Shown: one piece after another, positions 41,395-47,262 of the stretch
How the letters are laid out: the number at the start of each line of letters is the position of its first letter
Numbering within the stretch: the stretch's first letter is position 1
The notes under the pieces: generated by a model
What the model saw: the letters and a program-made list of their open reading frames with translations, nothing else
Told to the model about the DNA's origin: nothing
Databases searched by the model: none
DNA from: a virus
Reading direction: 5' to 3' (one strand)
Length of the DNA: 51,388 nt
IMG/VR virus record: IMGVR_UViG_3300027754_000132
Coordinates: 1 to 51,388 of that record
Position numbers and translations under genes: made by a program

Positions 41395-41420
41395 TTCCGC
41401 GCGGAAATTATTTTTTTTAT
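41395..41420 (+). terminator. rho-independent terminator candidate after recA operon
   Basis: TTCCGCGCGGAA self-complementary core followed by ATTA and a run of eight T. The stem is short but GC-rich. Located just after the zinc-ribbon stop. Confidence 0.55.
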
Positions 41421-41461
41421 TTTTTAATAGATTACTATGTTAGTTATGCTCTACGGAATTG

Positions 41462-41782
41462 ATGATTATGGATTTCTTTAGAAAGCTTTTCGAGTTAATT
41501 CTGTATTCCCGCGAAGGGAATGATGTTGATGAACAGCAAGTATATCTTTTGGATACAGGTGATGATGAGGAGACTGAAAGCGTTGTTAGCTTTTATCCTG
41601 ATGGTTACGGTAATCTTGTTTTTAATGTGTTTTCTATTGATCAGTGGGAAATGATTGATGATATAACTGAGTTAACTGGAAATGATAAGTTTGACATTAT
41701 TAGAGGTTTAGCTGAAAATGGAGAAGTGGAAACTTGGACTATTGATCCTAGGGAGTTTCCTAATGATATCGAAGATTATTAA
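41462..41782 (+). CDS. small acidic protein, 106 aa
   Basis: ATG at 41462 (or 41468), after CTACGGAA. F-F-R-K-L-F-E-L-I-L-Y start, then acidic (D-T-G-D-D-E-E-T-E-S), and a beta-like F-Y-P-D-G-Y-G-N-L-V-F-N-V-F. No family recognised. Ends at a strong terminator. Confidence 0.65.
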   Translation: MIMDFFRKLFELILYSREGNDVDEQQVYLLDTGDDEETESVVSFYPDGYGNLVFNVFSIDQWEMIDDITELTGNDKFDIIRGLAENGEVETWTIDPREFPNDIEDY

Positions 41783-41803
41783 TAATACTATATATACATA
41801 TAT

Positions 41804-41836
41804 AAAAACCCCCTGGTATATCCAGGGGGTTTTTTG
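41804..41836. terminator. bidirectional rho-independent terminator
   Basis: AAAAACCCCCTGG loop TATA, then CCAGGGGGTTTTTT. It gives a U-tract in both directions and serves both the plus-strand 106-aa gene and the convergent minus-strand 64-aa gene. Confidence 0.92.
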
Positions 41837-41863
41837 TATATACCTTTATATCTGTTTTAGATA

Positions 41864-42058
41864 TTAATCGTTATAAGCGTAATTATCAAAGTCATAGTCT
41901 TCAACATCAACACTCAAAGGTTGACCACCATAAGACATCTTAGTATTATACTGGTAGAACATATCATCTTCAATGTCTAACCCTTCATAATCTTCATCTA
42001 GCTCGATATCTAAAATATTATCTGTTTCTTTAATGGTATTGATTCTTTTGTTAGTCAT
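41864..42058 (-). CDS. small acidic protein, convergent
   Basis: 64 aa behind AAAGGAA. Very acidic (E-L-D-E-D-Y-E-G-L-D-I-E-D-D and D-V-E-D-Y-D-F-D). The only minus-strand gene in the right arm. No family recognised. Acidic small phage proteins are often DNA mimics, but this is speculation. Confidence 0.65.
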   Translation of the reverse strand: MTNKRINTIKETDNILDIELDEDYEGLDIEDDMFYQYNTKMSYGGQPLSVDVEDYDFDNYAYND

Positions 42059-42383
42059 AACTGTTCCTTTGTGTACTAGGCATTACGGGTGGATAATTAA
42101 CATCAACGACATTATCAGCATGTACGTATTATGACAACCTGTATCCCATAATATTTCTAACTTTATTTAACGGAATTTGTCTTTTTCAAATTCTCTGCGG
42201 GCGAAAACCTATACAGGCTAAAAATATAAGGGAAAATTTTTGGTATAAAAACATATATAAAAAATCTATATACATATAAAAATAGAAAAAATTTGGGCCA
42301 GTACTAGTGGGTATATGTGTACCTTTCTTATTTTTTAACGAGGCCACCCGGGTAGGGGGTCTCCCAAGCAAAAGGAGCAAGAT
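42059..42383. other. 325-bp divergent intergenic region
   Basis: AT-rich, with no convincing ORF. Contains a TG-T-CATAAT promoter-like box on the minus strand for the 64-aa gene, and, just before the plus-strand gene, CCACCCGGGTAGGGGGT and an AAAGGAG ribosome site. The GGGTAGGGGGT string is shared with the G-tract near 39.77 kb. Confidence 0.5.
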
Positions 42384-42833
42384 ATGAATAAGGTAGTGTT
42401 AGTAGATATGGATGGAACATTGGTAACAATAACACCATCTAATAAGGATACATTTGCTAATCAAGATAGCATAGATGTATGGGATAAGAACACTATGAAT
42501 GCATTAGCATATCAGGATGGTATTGATATGGTACGTGCACTGTATAGCATGGGGTATATCATCATGATGATAACAGCACGTGGTGCATCATGTAGGCCAT
42601 ACACTATAGCTAAGCTTAAGGACATGGGTGTATATGATATGTTCGCACATGTATGGCACAGGCACACACGGTATAACGGTATGCCATCAGGGGTGGTGAA
42701 GGCAGCTATGATCAAGCGTGCAGTACGGCAGTATGGGTATGACTTCACCTATGCAATAGAGGATGAGAACCATGCCATCATGGTAGATCATGGTATGCAT
42801 GTGATAGACGCTAACGTATGGAATAAGGCCTAA
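42384..42833 (+). CDS. HAD-superfamily phosphatase
   Basis: 149 aa with AAAGGAG site. Motif I V-D-M-D-G-T-L at residues 7-13 (nucleophile D8, acid D10), motif II I-T-A-R near 63-66, later A-I-E-D-E-N as motif IV. This core resembles the phosphatase half of polynucleotide kinase 3'-phosphatases, without a kinase domain. Probably dephosphorylates nucleotides or nucleic-acid ends. The last base of its stop is next to the following ATG. Confidence 0.85.
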   Translation: MNKVVLVDMDGTLVTITPSNKDTFANQDSIDVWDKNTMNALAYQDGIDMVRALYSMGYIIMMITARGASCRPYTIAKLKDMGVYDMFAHVWHRHTRYNGMPSGVVKAAMIKRAVRQYGYDFTYAIEDENHAIMVDHGMHVIDANVWNKA

Positions 42834-42849
42834 CATGAACACACTAACA

Positions 42850-42864
42850 AAGGAGATAACTATG
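42850..42864 (+). promoter_or_regulatory. ribosome site deciding start at 42862
   Basis: AAAGGAG at 42850-42856 lies inside the reading frame of the upstream-start version and precedes an in-frame ATG at 42862. It marks the likely real start. Confidence 0.6.
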
Positions 42865-43506
42865 TTTAATGCACTAATAGCGCACGTACAGGGTACCGGT
42901 GTACTATGGCACCTAGCACCTGCATCAGCACGGGATAGCATACTGGATAATGGCATACTACCAGGCACACACAGTGACGTAGTATGGCTGTATGTAGATA
43001 AAGACTACACACCATCAGACTACGACCTTGCACGTGGTACAGCGGGCTCTGATGGGCACTACACGTACCGTACCAGCCTTGACCTATGGGCAGTGCAGGC
43101 TACACCAGAGGTACTTGCTAGCATGCAGCTAGACACACACCTACAAGATGTAGCACCGTACTCTGCAGTAGTAGTACCATGCGTATCCTTACCAGCTACC
43201 CTGCATACACCATGTCACCGTAGGGCAGGTAGTTCTACGCGCGATCCAATAAACCGTCCAGTAAGTGCATATAAGGAAAGTATCAACCAACTATACCAAC
43301 AGAAAGAAGGTAAGGCAATGAAAGAGCAAACGTTACTTGTGTGGTCAGACACAGAAGGGAAAAACGGTGAGTATGTTGTTTGTAAGCAAAAATACTCTTC
43401 GTGGCTCGAAGAAGTTAATCATCCAGGCAGTGTTTTGCGCACTACAAAGGTTATCACTGTTGTAACCGACAAAGTGTGTGAATGTTCACTTCACAGTGAA
43501 TTTTAA
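42862..43506 (+). CDS. putative ADP-ribosyltransferase-fold protein with C-terminal extension
   Basis: About 214 aa from the ATG at 42862 (an in-frame ATG at 42835 lacks its own ribosome site). The N-terminal half has V-L-W-H-L-A-P-A-S-A-R-D-S-I-L-D-N-G-I-L-P-G. This pattern of aromatic-His then helix then N-G-I-L-P resembles the first motif of the ART/KptA/DarT group. The rest of the triad is not clear. The C-terminal 62 residues start at an in-frame ATG with its own ribosome site at 43318, so they may be made separately. Confidence 0.5.
   Translation: MFNALIAHVQGTGVLWHLAPASARDSILDNGILPGTHSDVVWLYVDKDYTPSDYDLARGTAGSDGHYTYRTSLDLWAVQATPEVLASMQLDTHLQDVAPYSAVVVPCVSLPATLHTPCHRRAGSSTRDPINRPVSAYKESINQLYQQKEGKAMKEQTLLVWSDTEGKNGEYVVCKQKYSSWLEEVNHPGSVLRTTKVITVVTDKVCECSLHSEF
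43307..43320 (+). promoter_or_regulatory. internal ribosome site and in-frame ATG
   Basis: AAGGTAAGG then CAATG at 43318. It would give a 62-aa product, M-K-E-Q-T-L-L-V-W-S-D, in the same frame as the longer protein. The bases resemble start regions of the neighbouring genes. Confidence 0.5.
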
Positions 43507-43609
43507 TTATTAGCTAGGGTTAGTTGAGAGCACACAGGTCAGCTATGTTGGCTTGTGTGTTCAATTACCCACCCTGGGTATATATACCAAACGAAAGCAG
43601 GTAAAGATA
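43503..43609 (+). ncRNA. two-hairpin RNA element, copy 1
   Basis: Between the ART-like gene and the 95-aa gene. Hairpin A: GAGCACACA (43528-43536) with TGTGTGTTC (43554-43562), one G-U pair. Hairpin B: TACCCA-CCC-TGGGTA (43566-43580). Then ACGAAAGCAGGTAA and the start ATG. The same layout is seen 395 bases downstream, with compensatory changes. Also precedes a ribosome site, so translation control or RNA processing is plausible. Confidence 0.7.
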
Positions 43610-43897
43610 ATGAAAGATAAACCACAAGACTATGAGTACGACACAAGAATTTCACCACAAGATATGGCTCGCTACGAGCTTGTTGAGGGTGAGAACTTGA
43701 GGCTCATTGGTGGTGTTGTCGTAAACAAGAAAGCATATTACGAAATATGCGAAAAACTCAACAACGGATATTTCATGGCTGCTTGGCAACAAAGGGCTCT
43801 TGGGGAATGCCTGAAGAACAATTCATTTCCCAAGTGGTTAGCAATCAGGGCAATGTTGTTGAGTACACATCCTTTATACCCAAACACAAACAATTAA
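43610..43897 (+). CDS. unknown small protein, 95 aa
   Basis: ATG at 43610 after GCAGGTAA. The longer frame from 43553 runs through the hairpin element and lacks a ribosome site. Protein: M-K-D-K-P-Q-D-Y-E-Y-D-T-R-I-S-P-Q-D-M-A-R-Y-E-L-V, then helical. No family recognised. Confidence 0.65.
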   Translation: MKDKPQDYEYDTRISPQDMARYELVEGENLRLIGGVVVNKKAYYEICEKLNNGYFMAAWQQRALGECLKNNSFPKWLAIRAMLLSTHPLYPNTNN

Positions 43898-44006
43898 TTA
43901 TTAACTGATTACGGTCGGTTGAGAGCACACAGGCTAACCCTCTGGCTTGTGTGCTCGATTGTCCACCGTGGACAGAAAGTAAACTAACGAAAGCAGGTAA
44001 GTAATC
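43895..44006 (+). ncRNA. two-hairpin RNA element, copy 2
   Basis: Hairpin A: GAGCACACA (43923-43931) with TGTGTGCTC (43948-43956), all Watson-Crick. Hairpin B: TGTCCA-CCG-TGGACA (43960-43974). ACGAAAGCAGGTAA and the ATG at 44007 follow. In hairpin B two base pairs differ from copy 1 by paired substitution (A-T to G-C and C-G to T-A). Confidence 0.7.
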
Positions 44007-44258
44007 ATGTATAAGATCAAGAATTGGATCCTCAACCACAAAGTGGCTGTGGGTATAACACTTGTTCTATTCACCCCACTAGTAACCGTAGTATTCGGTG
44101 CTATAGGCCTACTGTTCAGTACTGTATTTGCAGTATTGGGCTTTATCTTTGGCATGTTGAATGCGGCGGGTGTAGTAATCGTCTTGCTTGCGGGCCTTGG
44201 CTATGCAGGTAAGCGTGTATGGGAAAACAACAACAACCAAATGGAAGAAGGTATCTAA
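44007..44258 (+). CDS. small membrane protein with two TM segments
   Basis: 83 aa. Hydrophobic segments at about 13-40 (V-A-V-G-I-T-L-V-L-F-T-P-L-V-T-V-V-F-G) and 41-67 (V-F-A-V-L-G-F-I-F-G-M-L, V-V-I-V-L-L-A-G-L-G). Short charged ends, K-I-K-N and K-R-V-W-E-N-N-N-N. Size and topology allow a holin, but nothing proves it. Its stop overlaps the start of the LysM gene as TAATG. Confidence 0.75.
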   Translation: MYKIKNWILNHKVAVGITLVLFTPLVTVVFGAIGLLFSTVFAVLGFIFGMLNAAGVVIVLLAGLGYAGKRVWENNNNQMEEGI

Positions 44259-44572
44259 TGTTAATAAGAAGAATAACAGCAATACTGTGGGTTATCACAG
44301 CAATAATGGTAATGACAATTGTGGGTGTGAGAATTAAGGAATTAGTCTCAGATCCAGTACTTGATTGCAATGTCAGTGCCGCGTTTGTTGATGCATGGAC
44401 ACCAACCATCTGGGATGCCGCAGGGTATTGCTGGGGTGCAGACAGAAGAGTAATTGTGGACATAATCATAGAAATGAACCCACAATTAGATCCAATGAAT
44501 CTGCAAACAAATCAAATAATCATGTTACCACAAGGTAATTCACGAAATGAAGCAAACAGAGAGGGGAAATAA
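44258..44572 (+). CDS. membrane-anchored LysM-domain protein
   Basis: 104 aa from the ATG at 44258. Residues 5-28 form a single TM anchor (I-T-A-I-L-W-V-I-T-A-I-M-V-M-T-I-V-G-V). Residues about 52-95 match LysM: T-I-W-D-A-A-G-Y-C-W-G-A-D-R-R-V-I-V-D-I-I-I, N-P-Q-L-D-P-M-N-L-Q-T-N-Q, I-I-M-L-P. LysM binds peptidoglycan or related GlcNAc polymers. A small anchored wall-binder next to a two-TM protein could act in lysis, wall attachment or superinfection exclusion. Two Cys in the exposed part may pair. Confidence 0.8.
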   Translation: MLIRRITAILWVITAIMVMTIVGVRIKELVSDPVLDCNVSAAFVDAWTPTIWDAAGYCWGADRRVIVDIIIEMNPQLDPMNLQTNQIIMLPQGNSRNEANREGK

Positions 44573-44826
44573 TGTCAAAGTTAAATTGGAGGAACTATTC
44601 CCGTTACGCGCGGGATTATGAGAAAGAGGTGTGGTGCTCTCGAGACAAACACTATGTTTACATAGCAGATGCTTGGATTTCACACCACCCAGTAACTCGT
44701 GTGTGGTGCACTGAGTGCATCGCGGAAAGTGAGGCTTCGGTTGCAGACCGCAAGGTAGTAACTCAAGCAAAGAAAGCAATGAAAGAAAACAACCAACTAA
44801 ACCTATTCATGGAAGAAGGAAAATAA
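44572..44826 (+). CDS. small Cys/His protein, 84 aa
   Basis: TAATG overlap with the LysM gene. M-S-K-L-N-W-R-N-Y-S-R-Y-A-R-D-Y-E-K, a C-S-R-D-K-H-Y-V-Y-I, and W-C-T-E-C-I. Cys22, Cys46 and Cys49 with nearby His could bind zinc. No family recognised. Confidence 0.65.
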   Translation: MSKLNWRNYSRYARDYEKEVWCSRDKHYVYIADAWISHHPVTRVWCTECIAESEASVADRKVVTQAKKAMKENNQLNLFMEEGK

Positions 44827-44828
44827 TC

Positions 44829-46739
44829 ATGAACGCAGTACAGAAAATGATTGAGCTAATGAAGGCAAAAGGTATACCAATCAATAATCCACTAGAACCA
44901 CAAGACACAGGAGAACCAGTAATGGATGAAATAAATCAATTATTCCCAATACAACCACAATCACAAACCTTCACCTTCGTACAGGATGATGGTTCAATCA
45001 TTGAGTTGGCTGTCAACACAAAGCCAGTCGATATGATGACACCATTTGAGGTTGTTGATGAATATCAAAAGAACTACATCAATATGCAGTTGATGGAGTC
45101 AATGGGTAACGGCTTGTGGAAGTACGCCAACTGTGAGAAAGACCTTAAGAATCAAACTATATCTGATTTCAATTCCGCTTTGGTAAGGCGGAGAGCGGAG
45201 ATGGAGAAGGTCCAAGTAGTTAATCGTTGGGATGCTATTGGGTATTATTCAATGGCAACAAATTACAACAAAACTAATTCTGGCATTTGGCACTACGCGA
45301 TAGAAGGTCGTATGCTGCCAAAAACAGATGGAACTGGATGGTTTGTTAAGTACAACCGTATTGCGAACTACACACCATTTAAATCTGGTAATGAGGTAGC
45401 TCGTGGATATGGTGAATTTGCAGTAAAGCCTTCAGGCAAACCAAATGTTGCTATTGGCACTCACAGCAGTAAATATAATCACATTGTGATTGCTAGTGAA
45501 ACTCCAAATGGTGTTCGTCTTCTCGTTAAGAATACTAAGACTAAAGCAATTCTTTGGGGGCAAACAATCTGGATGGTCAAAGAAGGCCGTAATGTTTTCC
45601 AATTAGGGCTTGAGTATGTCAATAAAAACATTATGGGAGAGCTATTTGACATATATGAGGAAAAGGACGTTATTAAACTGGCTGAAAGCTATCCAAAATA
45701 TTACAATGATCATCTGCAAGCGGGCAACAATATACAGTTGCATAACTTCACTCAACGTGACATGTATTATTTCAATAACGCAACAAATCTTAAGGATGTG
45801 TTCAACAAAGCATATGGCAAGACTGGGCAAGACAGTTTGACTAAACATGCTTTTGGTGGAGCTCAATCGCTTAAGTATTTTGAGCAAATACAAGCTGCAA
45901 TTATTTTGATCCGTTTATTCAAACCATTTCCTAGGGAGTTCTTTGATAGCATCAACTTGGATTGGGTTACACCAGAAGACACAGAAGAAGACTTGAAGCG
46001 GTATGACTATAATCCTACGCTGCTTATGGAAAACCGTAAATATAAGTTATCAGCTATGCTTGATAATAGTTACGGAGTTATTAAGTTCTACGATGTTTTC
46101 TTTAAATACTTTGGTGTAAATAACAAAATGATCAAAGAAGTAAAAGATGGACTAGACAAGAAAAGAGGACCAAATCATTCGTGGGTGCAAGATGCGGTTG
46201 TTGCATTGAGGACAATACCAGCTGGCAATAAGCGTAAGGCAGTTGTTAACGAAGTAAGACGGCAGAAGCTTACAACGGAAGAGATCCACAACTATGTTGT
46301 ACGCGAAGCTCGTAAATATAAGGGCGAAATAAAGAAAACAACAAACACACCAGTAATTAATTCATTCAATGAAAAAGAAATTATGCCAGGTGTGATATTT
46401 GTAGCGCCAAAAGACACTGAAGACCTACATATGTGGGGTAACCAACAGAATAACTGCATTGGCACAAACTATGCAAGACGTGTTGCAGATAAAGAATGTT
46501 TCATCTTTGGATTCATGAATAAAGAAACTAAAGAATGGATTGGTCATGCCATGATCAAATATTTCAACAGCAGCAACATGATTGTGAGTTTGCGCGAAAA
46601 GGAAGAGGATAGTGGAATGTCAATTATTCAGTTCCTTGGCAAGCACAACCAACCAATTGATCCACAACTATATGCACCACTTACTGAGTGGATGAATAAG
46701 AATCTATCAACAAAAACAAACAAGAAAGCAGGTAAGTAA
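44829..46739 (+). CDS. PcfJ-like protein
   Basis: 636 aa. The last 130 residues include L-H-M-W-G-N-Q-Q-N-N-C-I-G, A-D-K-E-C-F-I-F-G-F and I-G-H-A-M-I-K-Y-F, matching the PcfJ family core (H-x-W-G-x-x-x-x-N-C and following strands). PcfJ proteins are found on conjugative plasmids and in phages; the biochemical role is not firmly established. The N-terminal 500 residues are mixed and show no other motif. Good AAGGAAAATAATC site before the ATG. It belongs to the right-arm operon with the DnaJ-type and DxDGD proteins. Confidence 0.75.
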   Translation: MNAVQKMIELMKAKGIPINNPLEPQDTGEPVMDEINQLFPIQPQSQTFTFVQDDGSIIELAVNTKPVDMMTPFEVVDEYQKNYINMQLMESMGNGLWKYANCEKDLKNQTISDFNSALVRRRAEMEKVQVVNRWDAIGYYSMATNYNKTNSGIWHYAIEGRMLPKTDGTGWFVKYNRIANYTPFKSGNEVARGYGEFAVKPSGKPNVAIGTHSSKYNHIVIASETPNGVRLLVKNTKTKAILWGQTIWMVKEGRNVFQLGLEYVNKNIMGELFDIYEEKDVIKLAESYPKYYNDHLQAGNNIQLHNFTQRDMYYFNNATNLKDVFNKAYGKTGQDSLTKHAFGGAQSLKYFEQIQAAIILIRLFKPFPREFFDSINLDWVTPEDTEEDLKRYDYNPTLLMENRKYKLSAMLDNSYGVIKFYDVFFKYFGVNNKMIKEVKDGLDKKRGPNHSWVQDAVVALRTIPAGNKRKAVVNEVRRQKLTTEEIHNYVVREARKYKGEIKKTTNTPVINSFNEKEIMPGVIFVAPKDTEDLHMWGNQQNNCIGTNYARRVADKECFIFGFMNKETKEWIGHAMIKYFNSSNMIVSLREKEEDSGMSIIQFLGKHNQPIDPQLYAPLTEWMNKNLSTKTNKKAGK

Positions 46740-46741
46740 TC

Positions 46742-47260
46742 ATGTCAAATCAACAAACAACAAAAGGAGAGGTAAGTTCCATGAGGGAATGCAAACACGA
46801 AAACTGGGGATGGAGAATAATTCCTGATTCAGAAGAAAACTATCAAGCAGTTTATTGCGACATATGCGATCAAATGCTTGCTCAAGTAGGACAAGAAAAC
46901 AAAACTGTTACAGAAACAGCAAAACCACAACCAAAGGAGAAGGCAATGAAAGAATCAAATCTTGGCAGGCGAACTTGCACAAGGTGTGAAGGTACAGGCC
47001 AACACTCATTCAGCTCAAAGCATGGAACAATGTGCTATGGATGTTTGGGTACTGGAACAAAAAGTGAAAAGTCAATGACAGATAGCCAGATCAAATACAT
47101 CCGGAGCTTGTTTACACAAGTGAAAGAAGCAATGACTATCGATGAGCAAGAATCTTTGATAACGAAGATGAAGGCACACATTGACAAAACAAATGTGCTC
47201 ACTACTGTGTGGGCATCATCAGCAATTGCAAAACTTAAAACCTTTCAGAAAGGAAGGTAA
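46742..47260 (+). CDS. zinc-finger protein with DnaJ-type CxxCxGxG repeats
   Basis: 172 aa. Two DnaJ-like knuckles, C-T-R-C-E-G-T-G and C-Y-G-C-L-G-T-G at about residues 79-104, and an N-terminal C-D-I-C. C-terminal 60 residues are helical (Q-I-K-Y-I-R-S-L-F-T-Q-V-K-E-A-M-T). Two further in-frame ribosome-site plus ATG units lie inside the frame at 46763-46783 and 46933-46948, so shorter forms may exist. Possibly a chaperone-like or nucleic-acid-binding adaptor. No firm function. Confidence 0.7.
   Translation: MSNQQTTKGEVSSMRECKHENWGWRIIPDSEENYQAVYCDICDQMLAQVGQENKTVTETAKPQPKEKAMKESNLGRRTCTRCEGTGQHSFSSKHGTMCYGCLGTGTKSEKSMTDSQIKYIRSLFTQVKEAMTIDEQESLITKMKAHIDKTNVLTTVWASSAIAKLKTFQKGR
46763..46783 (+). 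promoter_or_regulatory. in-frame ribosome site plus ATG inside the 172-aa gene
   Basis: AAAGGAGAGG then an ATG at 46781, in frame after a 13-residue leader. The leader itself encodes the ribosome site. Confidence 0.5.
46933..46948 (+). promoter_or_regulatory. second in-frame ribosome site plus ATG
   Basis: AAAGGAGAAGG then ATG at 46946. It would start just before the zinc knuckles (M-K-E-S-N-L-G-R-R-T-C). Confidence 0.45.
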
Positions 47261-47262
47261 TC

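Noticed and set aside
42186-42380. Minus-strand 64-aa ORF
   Set aside because: Aromatic-rich translation of an AT-rich promoter region, no ribosome site.
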